A stretch of DNA of 64,000 nt from an uncultured Actinomycetes bacterium (GTDB lineage: Bacteria; Actinomycetota; Acidimicrobiia; Acidimicrobiales; RAAP-2): NCBI GenBank assembly GCA_903825305.1, contig CAIKAC010000002.1, positions 1 to 64,000 on the forward strand, in the 5' to 3' direction. The notes under the pieces are model-generated. The model was given only the letters and a program-made list of their open reading frames with translations. It searched no databases and was not told the DNA's origin. A program made the translations under genes and the position numbers. Shown here one piece after another: positions 52,877-62,002 of this stretch. Positions within the stretch are counted from its first letter, which is position 1. The number at the start of each line of letters is the position of its first letter.

Positions 52877-53382
52877 GACTTGCACCGTTCACCGCAAAAC
52901 AAAGTCGGCTTTACCTTCCTCAAAAGAATCGCGACATTGCAAAAGATCGCTGGGTACAACAGCAACAAACCAAGACCCATCAAAGCATCAACGATGCGCC
53001 CTTTCCCAGAATGATCGATTTCTGGTTTGCTTCAATCGTGGTGGCTGCGGGTGATGAATTGCCACTTCCAAAGAAAGTCGGAGGCGTCCACTTTGTGACT
53101 GTCGGTCCGAATAAGAGCGACGTGCAGAGATTCCCCGACTTTTGGGCTCAAGCTTTAACCTTGCTTGCCGTAAAGACATGGGGTTACGACAACCCCGCGT
53201 GCACCGAACCCACCGAAGTGATTGCTCTCGGCAACCTCTTTGCGGAAGTCGGATCGTCGCCGCTTCTCGATGCCCTTGAACAAAGTTCGGATATGGCGAG
53301 TGCTCGGCTCTATGTCCTAGCGGATATCTTTACCGACAAGGCGGCAGTTATTTTGGATCGTTACAAAAAGAACGCATTTTAA
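52873..53382 (+). CDS. Uncharacterised protein closing the Ssp-linked cassette
   Basis: 169 residues, no family recognised with certainty. The N-terminus is basic and rich in Gln/Lys (FTAKQSRLYLPQKNRDIAKD). The core looks alpha-helical with KVGGVHFVTVGPNKSDVQRF and a helix-rich half (PLLDALEQSSDMASARLYVL). Small basic proteins at the end of phosphorothioation operons include DndE-like DNA-binding subunits, but I see no DndE signature. It overlaps the ATPase gene by four bases, so it belongs to the operon. Its stop overlaps the convergent HNH-repeat gene by four bases. Confidence 0.68.
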   Translation: MRLAPFTAKQSRLYLPQKNRDIAKDRWVQQQQTKTHQSINDAPFPRMIDFWFASIVVAAGDELPLPKKVGGVHFVTVGPNKSDVQRFPDFWAQALTLLAVKTWGYDNPACTEPTEVIALGNLFAEVGSSPLLDALEQSSDMASARLYVLADIFTDKAAVILDRYKKNAF

Positions 53383-53954
53383 AGATCTGGGATACCCTCA
53401 AGGTGGCTTGCCAGCCGGTATTCAGCATTTGCGCTCTTCTTCTCAATGGCCTTTGAGTTTGAGCTTTGAATACGCAGGAGTTCCTGGCGAAGTTCTAGCT
53501 CCGTTCCATTGAGCAGCCTTGAAGATTTTCTCCAGTTTCGTGCAACGTACATCACGTTGTCCCAATCCTCTGAGATCAGTTCGAGGACGAGGTTGACTGG
53601 TGGCAGATGAAATTTCCGAACAAATCTTGGATAGGAACTTCGATACATTCGTTCAGGATGCTGGTCGTTCCACTTCTTGAGAGCATTTGCCACTGACACA
53701 GCAGTCCATTTCGTATCTTTTGAAACGGATTCCGGCGTTGGAATCAAAGCGATAGCTTTGCGGAGTGCCTTCGACCAAGATCCGAAGCGCCGAGTAATTA
53801 CTACTGCATCCGGAGCTTCTTTATGGCGCAACCGGAATTGCTGGTACGCAGTGGGACTCACTCCTCGTCCGATTTCGGCGACCGCCATTGCGAGGAATGC
53901 CAAAATCTCGTCGTCAGTGAAAATCCCGTCGCTAGCCATGCTTGGCGAATTCAT
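53379..53954 (-). CDS. HNH-repeat (homing-endonuclease-associated) DNA-binding protein
   Basis: 191 residues; start uncertain (ATG 53954 or 53939). Two repeats of the homing-endonuclease-associated type are visible: FLAMAVAEIGRGVSPTAYQQ with ITRRFGSWSKALRKAI (Phe-Gly-Ser-Trp-x-x-Ala-Leu), and a degenerate copy VANALKKWNDQHPERMY with VLELISEDWDNVMYVARNW. Such repeats are DNA-binding modules found near or in HNH nucleases; no nuclease motif is present here. It is convergent with the Ssp operon. It could act as a regulator of the island, but this is a guess from domain type and position. Confidence 0.6.
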   Translation of the reverse strand: MNSPSMASDGIFTDDEILAFLAMAVAEIGRGVSPTAYQQFRLRHKEAPDAVVITRRFGSWSKALRKAIALIPTPESVSKDTKWTAVSVANALKKWNDQHPERMYRSSYPRFVRKFHLPPVNLVLELISEDWDNVMYVARNWRKSSRLLNGTELELRQELLRIQSSNSKAIEKKSANAEYRLASHLEGIPDL

Positions 53955-54319
53955 TTTCGATTTCTACGAACAATCTTATTTCTCCATTTCAATTCGTATT
54001 TAATCGACAGGTTAACTCACAACTTAAAGTTCATTATGAGCAAAGAAGTAGCTAACAGAGCCATGTTTGAAGTGCCCAGTCCTGCCACCCATTTTCTTGC
54101 ATATCATAACCTTTTGCACCTGAACTAAAAATTAGATTTTGTCTTCAATGACAGACGATGGTCACTTTAGAGCAGAGTGCAGCCGAAGCCTCGCTTGCGA
54201 CTCCCATGAAATTTACTTGACGTAAATCCCAACCACCCAAGCGAATAGGCAATAAGACTTAAACCCACCTTGGGCTTAGGTGAGCACTCATCAAGGCTCT
54301 AGCAATGGCACTTCTGTGG
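53955..54319. other. A/T-rich intergenic region in the defence island
   Basis: 365 bases without a supported gene. It holds an inverted repeat ATTTAC-TTGAC-GTAAAT (54211-54227) and a weak hairpin CACCT/AGGTG (54266-54282). The hairpin lies downstream of the minus-strand NERD gene and could end its transcript. Confidence 0.4.
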
Positions 54320-55924
54320 CTAAATACCGAGCGTATTTAAGGTCCTTCTTGAACCAACGACTGCCAACGTATCAATGGCTCTACTGATTCCGGCATAGAG
54401 CAACCGTAGGTGTTCGTACTCATCGGAAATTGGTTTGAGAGAAACCAGAATCACTTCAGGCACGTCCAAGCCTTTGAGCCGTCTGACGGTCTCACACACC
54501 ACGGTGGCGCCTTCTTCATCCCAGGCCCGCAGGCCCATCACCTCTCGTAAGTGGTCACGCTCTTGGCGAGAGGTCGTCAGCACCCAAATATCCGATGAAG
54601 CTCGTTCGCTGCGCTCTAAGAGCTGATCAACGACGGCCGTCATCTGATCAAGATCAGACACTTCTGCCTTTTTGATGGATTCATGGAGGGGGAATCTGTC
54701 GGCTGATGCCCCAGCACCTTGGAAGCGGCGCTTCATAAATTCAGCGATGTGGGGAGCATTGCGATAATTACTCGTTAACTCCGCCATGGCCCACCCTTGG
54801 TCATTGTTGGGGAGTTGTGCTCCAGCACCACGGACATCTTGATAGGGATCGCCGACCATCAGGATTTTGCCCTTTCCGTCCTTCGGCAGGAGGCGTTCCA
54901 GTACCGCAATCCATCGTTCGTCAAAGTCTTGGGCTTCATCAACAATGATGGTGTCGAACTGTTCGGCAAAGGTGCCCGATGACGTGAAACACAACTGCGT
55001 CATTGACTCCCAGTAGGGGGACAGGTCTTCATTCTCTTCTGGCTCTCGCCATTCGAGACCCAATTGATATTCGAGGTGTCGAAGAATGGGCGCAACGGTT
55101 AAGTCGCCTTCTTGGTAACTCAATTGCTCCTGGAGGTCGATGGCCAAGGGATCGTTGTAACAGGTAACCAGAACTCGATCACCACGTCGCAGCGCCCGTT
55201 GGGCCCATGCGAGCGCAAGTCGGGACTTGCCGCTTCCCGCACCTCCCGTCACGATGGCTCGGTTATTGATGTCAAGGCTTTCGAGAACTTGAGTCTCAAG
55301 CAGCATGCGTTGTTCGAGCTGGGCGTGGGCAACCTTGCGCAGTCCTTCCACCGAGTTGTCAAAGTCAGCACTGGGGCAGAGTTCATCCAAGATCAACTTG
55401 AAGGCGTGTTCTCCGAGAAAAAAAGTTCTTTTATCGATAGAACAGAGCTCATCAATCCATCTCGGGATGTTTGCGAGTTTTCCTGAGTCAAGAATTTGAA
55501 TCGTTCGATAACCAGCCGGCAAGGTACCGGTGATCTCTACCGTGGCAGGAGAAGCAATCACTCGTCGGATCTTGTTGTAGATGTCTCTGTCTATGTGGAG
55601 GAGTGCTTCAGTGAGTACTTCTCGCTGCGCTTGAAGTTGGCGAGTTGGATCCTTGTCGAGTTTTTTGTCTTCACGGATTTTGTAAAACTCGCCATCACGT
55701 ATTGCGAAGGCGGATTTGACTTCAATTAGCACCATGCCATGTTCGGGGTGGATGAGAAGAATGTCCGCTTCTCGTTCTTTAAAGGAATTTTGGAGCAGGA
55801 GCTCGATATTTGGGATGATGACCCAGCCAGCATCGAGACCATAAAGCAGGCGCTCGTACGCTTTGAATTCAGAGTCGTGTTTAAAGTCTTCACGACTTCT
55901 CATGGGTCGGGAGATTGCTGGCAT
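54320..55924 (-). CDS. NERD-domain UvrD-like helicase
   Basis: 534 residues. Residues ~15-120 are a NERD nuclease-related domain: FKAYERLLYGLDAGWVIIPN, KEREADILLIHPEHGMVLIE VKS-type motif (Asp and Glu-x-Lys positions of the PD-(D/E)XK fold). Residues ~215-530 are an SF1A helicase: Walker A VTGGAGSGKSRLALAW, Walker B TIIVDEAQDFDERW, GDPYQDVRG, ELTSNYRNA and the final YAGISRAIDTLAVVG. It probably unwinds and cuts DNA or acts in defence; NERD helicases recur in phage-defence islands. Transcribed alone, opposite to both flanking genes. A 10-bp palindrome TACCTAGGTA (55934-55943) lies right before its start. Confidence 0.85.
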   Translation of the reverse strand: MPAISRPMRSREDFKHDSEFKAYERLLYGLDAGWVIIPNIELLLQNSFKEREADILLIHPEHGMVLIEVKSAFAIRDGEFYKIREDKKLDKDPTRQLQAQREVLTEALLHIDRDIYNKIRRVIASPATVEITGTLPAGYRTIQILDSGKLANIPRWIDELCSIDKRTFFLGEHAFKLILDELCPSADFDNSVEGLRKVAHAQLEQRMLLETQVLESLDINNRAIVTGGAGSGKSRLALAWAQRALRRGDRVLVTCYNDPLAIDLQEQLSYQEGDLTVAPILRHLEYQLGLEWREPEENEDLSPYWESMTQLCFTSSGTFAEQFDTIIVDEAQDFDERWIAVLERLLPKDGKGKILMVGDPYQDVRGAGAQLPNNDQGWAMAELTSNYRNAPHIAEFMKRRFQGAGASADRFPLHESIKKAEVSDLDQMTAVVDQLLERSERASSDIWVLTTSRQERDHLREVMGLRAWDEEGATVVCETVRRLKGLDVPEVILVSLKPISDEYEHLRLLYAGISRAIDTLAVVGSRRTLNTLGI

Positions 55925-56220
55925 TCCTTCACCCTACCTAGGTATTGAGATGAGGGAATTGAGCAAGTTGTCTTGTTCTGTTGAGCCTAATTATCAAAAA
56001 ATCAGCGGGAATTAGCACCGGAAACATTTACAACTGTTTGGATTCATTAGTCCCTTGTTACAACCTTTGGCTATGGTGCAAAGCGATTATCTAGAACTGA
56101 CTAGCAACGTGAGTTCCCGGTGGGAATTTAGAAAAATGATGTTCTCAAGAGGCGTCGTCAGAGGGTCCACGTTGCCTGAGTCAGGATGTAGTCAGCCTCA
56201 CCTACCAGCAAGGATGATTT
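55925..56220. promoter_or_regulatory. Divergent promoter region of the NERD-helicase and DUF2130 genes
   Basis: A perfect palindrome TACCTAGGTA (55934-55943) sits about ten bases upstream of the NERD-helicase start, where a repressor would block it. The ribosome-binding site AAGGA (56210-56214) for the DUF2130 gene closes the region. The middle is A/T-rich, with no well-defined promoter pair. Confidence 0.45.
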
Positions 56221-57423
56221 ATGAACGAAATTGTCTGTCCCCATTGCAATAAGGCATTCAAAATCGACGAAGCGGGCTACGCCGACATTTTGAAGCAAGT
56301 TCGTGATCGTGAGTTTGAGAAGTCCCTTCACGACCAGCTCGAACTAGCCGAAAAGGAAAAGAATACGGCCATCGAACTTGCGAAGGCTCAAGTCGCAGCT
56401 GAGCTCGCTCAACAGTCGGCGAATAAAGACATTGAGATTGAAAAGTTGAAGGCTGAATTGAGCGGCACAGAGCTGGCAAAGCAGTTAGCACTCAACGAAG
56501 CCCTGGGAGCAATTGCCAAAGAACGAGATGATCTCGCCCGAGAACTTGAAGTCAAGTCGGCGGAACAGAAATTGCTCGAACATTCCTTGAGTGAAAAGTA
56601 TCAGGCTGAGATCAAAAGCAAAGACGAATTGATCGCCTATTACAAGGACTTTAAAGCTAAGCAGTCGACGAAGATGGTTGGCGAGTCTTTGGAGCAGCAC
56701 TGCGAAATCGAGTTCAACCAACTCCGATCAACAGGCTTTCCTCGTGCGTACTTCGAGAAAGACAACGATGCCCGCACCGGGAGCAAGGGTGACTACATCT
56801 TCCGTGACTACGGAGATGACGGCACGGAATTCATCTCGATCATGTTTGAGATGAAGAACGAGAGCGATGCCACTGCATCTAAGAAGAAGAATGAAGACTT
56901 CTTCAAGGAACTCGACAAAGACCGAAATGAAAAGGGCTGTGAGTATGCCGTCTTAGTCTCACTATTGGAATCCGACAACGAGCTCTACAACGCGGGCATC
57001 GTCGATGTCTCACATCGTTATCCCAAGATGTATGTGGTTCGTCCCCAGTTCTTTATCCCCATCATCACGGTGTTGCGAAACGCCGCACAGAACTCCTTGG
57101 CCTATCGAGCAGAACTTGCTCGGGTACAAGAGCAGAACATTGACATCACGACCTTTGAAAGTGATCTTGAGACCTTCAAACAAGGTTTCGCGAGGAACTA
57201 CGAATTGGCCTCGAAGAAGTTCAAAACCGCCATTGATGAGATCGACAAAACCATCGACCACCTTCAAAAGACAAAAGACGCTCTCTTGGGCTCGGAGAAC
57301 AATCTCCGGCTCGCCAATAACAAGGCTGAGGATCTCTCGATTAAGAAACTCACCAAGGGGAATCCAACGATGGCGGCGAAGTTCCAGGAGGCCAGAGACG
57401 TTCTCGGAGAGGGTCAGGAATAA
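56221..57423 (+). CDS. DUF2130 protein with zinc ribbon and coiled coil
   Basis: 400 residues; ATG 56221 with AAGGA six bases upstream. The N-terminal [13 protein letters not shown] is half of a zinc-ribbon-like motif. Residues ~30-150 form an Ala/Glu/Lys-rich coiled coil. The core (~155-320) is the DUF2130 domain: [44 protein letters not shown]-type motif (D...E-x-K, a restriction-endonuclease-like fold) and [20 protein letters not shown]. It ends in a second helical region. DUF2130 proteins are found in defence islands and are presumed nucleases. It lies upstream of the nuclease-helicase gene, 122 bases away, and may be co-transcribed. Confidence 0.82.
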   Translation: MNEIVCPHCNKAFKIDEAGYADILKQVRDREFEKSLHDQLELAEKEKNTAIELAKAQVAAELAQQSANKDIEIEKLKAELSGTELAKQLALNEALGAIAKERDDLARELEVKSAEQKLLEHSLSEKYQAEIKSKDELIAYYKDFKAKQSTKMVGESLEQHCEIEFNQLRSTGFPRAYFEKDNDARTGSKGDYIFRDYGDDGTEFISIMFEMKNESDATASKKKNEDFFKELDKDRNEKGCEYAVLVSLLESDNELYNAGIVDVSHRYPKMYVVRPQFFIPIITVLRNAAQNSLAYRAELARVQEQNIDITTFESDLETFKQGFARNYELASKKFKTAIDEIDKTIDHLQKTKDALLGSENNLRLANNKAEDLSIKKLTKGNPTMAAKFQEARDVLGEGQE

Positions 57424-57545
57424 AGACTTCAGATCGAAGGTGAAGGCGGGAACCACTGCCATTTTGGGGTCCGACCAATTCCATTAAATAGTTTGCGAGT
57501 CTCCCAAGCCATTTGTTGTTACAGCCTTGGTTTAGGGTGTCTCGC

Positions 57546-60500
57546 ATGTCTCTAGAAGCCTTAAGCCCAACTGTTATTACCGGATGGCTCGAGTGTGAGC
57601 ACTCACTCACCCTGCGCCTGAAAGGCTCTTCAGCCCCTCAGGCCTTCGGAGATTTTGCTGATCTTGTGCGCGATAAGGGAACGGCGCATGAGGAAGCGGT
57701 GTTGGCTCGCTATGAGGCTGAGGGACTTCGGGTATTGAGGGTCCCAGAAAAAGGCGATTACAGCTTTGAGCAGTGGGCGCATAACTCAGTTGCCCTTTTA
57801 GAGCAGCCCGATATTGACGTGATTTATCAATTCCCACTCGTTTGGAATGGGATCAAGGGTGTCGCGGACTTTTTGGTCAAGGTGAAGGCTGATGGTGACT
57901 ACAGCCAATGGGAACCCGTTGACGCGAAGTTAGCGCGTAGTGAAGGTAAGCCCGGGCACCTTCTTCAGATTTGTTTTTACGCAGAGGCCGTTGAATCGCT
58001 CGTTGGGGTACCGCCTAAGCAAATGCACTTAGAGCTCGGTTCTGGAGTGCGCGAGTCTTATCGCTTCGAAGAGTTTGGCCCCTATTGGCGTCGAATGAAA
58101 TTGGAGCTCTCCCGAGCTTCTGAGGGTGGTGCCGTTGACGTCGCCACTGAACCCGAGCCCTGCAAGTTTTGTGATTATTGCGATTTCCAGAAGATCTGCG
58201 AAACGCAGTGGCGCCAAGAGGACTCCCTTGTGTTTGTTGCCAACTTGCTGAAGGCTGATCGACAAGCTTTGAAAGCGGCGGGCATTGAAACCTTGGAAGC
58301 TCTGGCCACCGCAACGGTCACCAAGGGTTTGCCAGAAGAGCGCTTTGAGCGAGTGCACGAACAAGCGGCCTTGCAACTTCAACACCGTAATGACGAGTCA
58401 TCTCCAATTCCTTATCGACACGTCGCCCCTGGAGATGACCCCACCTGGGGACACGGATACTCCCACCTTCCGCACCCAGCACCAGGCGATGTGTTTTTCG
58501 ACCTCGAAGGCCACCCCTTGTTCACAGCCGAACGAGGCATCTTCTTCCTCTTTGGACTGCTCTATGAACAAGACGGAGAGTGGATCTACGACGCCCGCTG
58601 GGCTCATGACTTTGAATCCCAAGCACGCGAAGCCGTTGAGCTGGTTGCCTTCTTCGAACAACGCCGCAAACAGTTTCCTGGCATGCACGTGTATCACTAC
58701 AACCACACGGAGCGAAGCTCGCTGGCCTCAATGACCGCAGACACCGAAGCTTCCGTGGGGTTCGCTCACTTAGTCTCACGCGGTCTCTTCGTTGACTTGC
58801 TCACTGTGGTGCGAAATGCCTATCAGATGGGCATTGAGTCCTATGGCCTCAAGAACATTGAAAAAGTCACAGGCTTTGAGCGTTCAGGCGAGATCGAAGC
58901 TGGATCAGGAGCAGTGCTGCTCTATGAGGGCTTTGTGAAAGATGGGGATGAACAACATCTCACCGACATTGCGCTCTATAACGAAAACGACGTTCGCTCC
59001 ACCAAGGCTCTTCGCGACTGGCTGATCGAACACCGTCCCGAGGGACTTCGCTGGCGAGACGCCGAACTGCCCGAATATGACAACAACGCCGAACTCGACG
59101 AACTTGAATTCAACCTGCTGGCGTTTGACCAAGGAACGATTCAGCACCTCTTAGGAAATTTGATTGGCTACTGGAAACGAGAGCGCTCGGCTCAGATGAC
59201 GCCTCTTCGGGCACTGGTGGCCCAACCGGCGGCCGATTTGGTGGACGAACCCAAGGTGATTACCAACCTTGAAATCAAGACTCGAGAGGTCGTCTCCGAA
59301 GATCCCAACACGGGCATCGTCAAAGAAAAGGGAACGTTTACCTTCCCAGAGCAAGATATTGATGATGGCTGGGGAGAAAATCAATCCAGCTTCTTTGTGG
59401 GCGGAACTGATGACCAAACGAGTTTTGCCACCGGATCAGAACTTGACCTCACCAATCGCAGCATGACCTTGACGTGGTCGCGAGACTCCACGCTTCAAGA
59501 TCTTGTTCCCATCTCCGTGGTCCCCGATGATTGGGTGCGTCCGTCGACCAAACAAGACGTGCTTATGGAAGCTGCTCGCAATATCTTGGCGGACTCGAAC
59601 TCTTTACCCGAGGTGACCCAAGAGATCTTGCGCCGCCACAAGCCTCGCTTTATCGACGGGGGAGGCCCAGCCAAGGGCGTCTTCACGGATGATGTCGACG
59701 AGATGATCGGCTGGATCAGCGAACTTGATCGCAGCATCGTGGCGATTCAAGGCCCTCCTGGGACAGGCAAGACCTATCGAGGGGCCCGCATGGTGCGAAA
59801 GCTTCTGAATGAAGGAAAGCGTGTTGGTATTTGTGCTCCGAGCTACGCCGCCATCGGCAACTTCATGGAAGCCGTGGTCAAACTTCATCGCGAAGAAGGC
59901 GGTTTTGATCTCAAGGCAGGCCAGAAGATTCCCGGTTCCAAATCTCCCAAGCCCTTAGAACCAGAGGTGTATTACTCAACGTCAAACAAGACGATTGCGA
60001 ATACCAAGTACAACTTGGTTGGAGGAACCAGTTGGTTCTTCTGCGGTAAAGACATCATTGAGAATCCGGTTGACTATCTCATCGTGGATGAAGCAGGACA
60101 GATGTCCTTGGCTGACGTGGCGGCCATGTCGCTCCATGCCACCAACGTCGTCTTGCTCGGTGATCCGTTGCAACTCGAACAAGTGTCCAACGCGCTTCAT
60201 CCCGAGGGCTCAGGCAGTAGTTCGCTGGAATACATGCTTGATGGAGCACTCACGATTCCTCAGGACCGTGGTGTCTTCATTGAAGAGACCCGTCGTATGC
60301 ACCCGAGTATTTGCCACTTCATCTCGACGCAGATTTATGAAGACCGCTTGCACAGCCATGAGTCTTGTGAGCAACAAGTGGTCGAAGACTTTGGGGCTGG
60401 GTTGCGTTGGATTGAAGCTCACCACGCGGACAATTCAACGGAATCAGTCGAGGAAGCGAAGCTGATCGTCGCTGAGATCAAGAAGTTGATGGGCAAGACC

Positions 60501-60896
60501 TGGACGAATCAAAAGGGTGAGCAGCGTCCCTTGGAAGCCAAGGACTTCATGATTGTGGCTCCCTTTAACAAGCAAAAGGATCTCATCCGTAAGGAATTGG
60601 AACTCGATCCTGCACTCGCAACCATCGCTGAATCCGTTGGAACGGTGGATAAGTTCCAAGGTCGAGAAGCACCGGTTGTCTTCTTCTCTATGACTACGTC
60701 AGATGGCGAAGGCATGGTTCGCGGTGCAGACTTCTTGTTCTCGAGGAGTCGCTTGAATGTTGCGGTGAGTAGGGCTAGGAGCCTTGCATACCTCGTCTGC
60801 ACCGACGCACTCCTGGGTACGAAGGCTTCCAAGGTTGATGACATGCGGCTGATTGGAACACTGAACTCGTTTGTGGAGATGGCCGAGCGGGTCTGA
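57546..60896 (+). CDS. TM0106-family RecB-like nuclease fused to SF1 helicase
   Basis: 1116 residues from ATG 57546 (MSLEALSPTVITGWLECEHS); an in-frame TTG 11 codons earlier is less likely. Residues 1-~235 are a RecB/Cas4-like nuclease with a Cys set for an iron-sulfur cluster: Cys at WLECEHS and the cluster CKFCDYCDFQKIC, plus GVADFLVKVKADG and EPVDAKLARS (PD-(D/E)XK). Residues ~320-520 are an RNase-H-like exonuclease domain (VFFDLEGHPLF, YHYNHTE, YNENDVRSTKALRDWL). Residues ~720-1116 are a UPF1/Dna2-like SF1 helicase: GPPGTGKTYRGARM, DYLIVDEAGQMSLAD, LLGDPLQLEQVS, VDKFQGREAPVVFFSM, SRLNVAVSRAR. Dna2-like end processing in repair or defence is expected. Confidence 0.88.
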   Translation: MSLEALSPTVITGWLECEHSLTLRLKGSSAPQAFGDFADLVRDKGTAHEEAVLARYEAEGLRVLRVPEKGDYSFEQWAHNSVALLEQPDIDVIYQFPLVWNGIKGVADFLVKVKADGDYSQWEPVDAKLARSEGKPGHLLQICFYAEAVESLVGVPPKQMHLELGSGVRESYRFEEFGPYWRRMKLELSRASEGGAVDVATEPEPCKFCDYCDFQKICETQWRQEDSLVFVANLLKADRQALKAAGIETLEALATATVTKGLPEERFERVHEQAALQLQHRNDESSPIPYRHVAPGDDPTWGHGYSHLPHPAPGDVFFDLEGHPLFTAERGIFFLFGLLYEQDGEWIYDARWAHDFESQAREAVELVAFFEQRRKQFPGMHVYHYNHTERSSLASMTADTEASVGFAHLVSRGLFVDLLTVVRNAYQMGIESYGLKNIEKVTGFERSGEIEAGSGAVLLYEGFVKDGDEQHLTDIALYNENDVRSTKALRDWLIEHRPEGLRWRDAELPEYDNNAELDELEFNLLAFDQGTIQHLLGNLIGYWKRERSAQMTPLRALVAQPAADLVDEPKVITNLEIKTREVVSEDPNTGIVKEKGTFTFPEQDIDDGWGENQSSFFVGGTDDQTSFATGSELDLTNRSMTLTWSRDSTLQDLVPISVVPDDWVRPSTKQDVLMEAARNILADSNSLPEVTQEILRRHKPRFIDGGGPAKGVFTDDVDEMIGWISELDRSIVAIQGPPGTGKTYRGARMVRKLLNEGKRVGICAPSYAAIGNFMEAVVKLHREEGGFDLKAGQKIPGSKSPKPLEPEVYYSTSNKTIANTKYNLVGGTSWFFCGKDIIENPVDYLIVDEAGQMSLADVAAMSLHATNVVLLGDPLQLEQVSNALHPEGSGSSSLEYMLDGALTIPQDRGVFIEETRRMHPSICHFISTQIYEDRLHSHESCEQQVVEDFGAGLRWIEAHHADNSTESVEEAKLIVAEIKKLMGKTWTNQKGEQRPLEAKDFMIVAPFNKQKDLIRKELELDPALATIAESVGTVDKFQGREAPVVFFSMTTSDGEGMVRGADFLFSRSRLNVAVSRARSLAYLVCTDALLGTKASKVDDMRLIGTLNSFVEMAERV

Positions 60897-60905
60897 TCTT
60901 GAATG

Positions 60906-60926
60906 AAGGCACCGTCGTGGCGCCTT
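60906..60926. terminator. Hairpin between the nuclease-helicase and rsgA
   Basis: AAGGC (60906-60910) pairs with GCCTT (60922-60926), with two further G-C pairs inside; it lies between convergent genes. Without a T-run the terminator call is weak. Confidence 0.35.
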
Positions 60927-60928
60927 AG

Positions 60929-61960
60929 TCAGATTTCTTCGAGATCTTCAGCCGTACTCCATCGAGATCGGCGGCGGTTGGGTTTTTGTTCTTTTGAACG
61001 CTCACGTTCTTCTCGGCGCTCGGAGATCTGGGCGCGCTGCGATGTCTCTGCGAGATACGCATTGACTCGTTCTTGATCCAGTGTCCCCGAAGCCAAGGCT
61101 TCGCTCACCGCACAGCCTGCGGTGTCACCGTGCTCGCAGTCGTTGAATCGACATTGAAGAACGACGTCGTAGACGTCGTGAAACGCCATGGCGATGCCAT
61201 GGTCGCCTGAGAACGACGACGCGTCTCTGACTCCTGGGGTATCAATCACCACGCCGCCGGTGGGGATGACGATGAGTTCACGATGGGTGGTGGTGTGTTT
61301 GCCTTGGCCAGATCGCGAGAGTTCTCCTGCAATGAGCTGCTCTGAGCCTGCGAGCTCATTGGTCAATGTGGATTTGCCCGTGCCTGATTCTCCGAGCAAC
61401 ACGATGCTTTGATCTTTGATTCGTTGCCTTAATGCGTCGAGTCCATATCCGGTGGCGGTCGAAATCGTCATGGCTTCGACGCCGCCGAGTTTGGTTGAGA
61501 TATGCCTCGCCACATTGTCAGCATCATCGATGAGATCGCTCTTGGAAATGACGACGAGGGCATCTGCGCCAGCGTCATAGGCCATGACGAGAAAGGTTGA
61601 CAGCAACTCCAAACGAAACTGGGTAACGGCCGAGTGCACAATGACGACCAAGTCAACATTCGCCACCACGGTTTGGCGCTGATCTTTGTGGGGACCGCCC
61701 AGTCGAGCGAGCTCGCTGTGGCGGGTCAGCAGCACTGCTTGGTCAGCGGTACCGCCAAGCCAGTCACCAACGACGAGTTCTTGGCTGGCTTGAGTCTCGA
61801 TTCGTATTAGTCCTTGAGCGGTTTCGACGGTGGCGAATCCACGATCCACGCGACTCACTCGACCGAGCACCCCTGAAAGTCCTCGCTCAATACATTCATC
61901 GACTTGGGCGGAGGAAAGGCCCAATGCGTTCAAGCGAGCGTCAGGCATGGTCGAAGACAT
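60929..61960 (-). CDS. rsgA: Ribosome small-subunit-dependent GTPase RsgA
   Basis: 343 residues with the circularly permuted GTPase order typical of RsgA: an OB-like N-terminal domain (VLGRVSRVDRGFATVETAQG), G4 ISKSDLIDD, then G1 LLGESGTGKSTLTNEL, G2 GKHTTTHREL and G3 VIDTPGVRDA. The C-terminal zinc region (CRFNDCEHGDTAGC) is intact, followed by a basic tail. RsgA matures the 30S subunit in the cytosol, using GTP. It is a normal chromosomal gene and marks the right edge of the defence island. Confidence 0.93.
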   Translation of the reverse strand: MSSTMPDARLNALGLSSAQVDECIERGLSGVLGRVSRVDRGFATVETAQGLIRIETQASQELVVGDWLGGTADQAVLLTRHSELARLGGPHKDQRQTVVANVDLVVIVHSAVTQFRLELLSTFLVMAYDAGADALVVISKSDLIDDADNVARHISTKLGGVEAMTISTATGYGLDALRQRIKDQSIVLLGESGTGKSTLTNELAGSEQLIAGELSRSGQGKHTTTHRELIVIPTGGVVIDTPGVRDASSFSGDHGIAMAFHDVYDVVLQCRFNDCEHGDTAGCAVSEALASGTLDQERVNAYLAETSQRAQISERREERERSKEQKPNRRRSRWSTAEDLEEI

Positions 61961-62002
61961 AGAGCAACGCTAAATGACGATTCCACGTGTGACGTAACGT
62001 CA

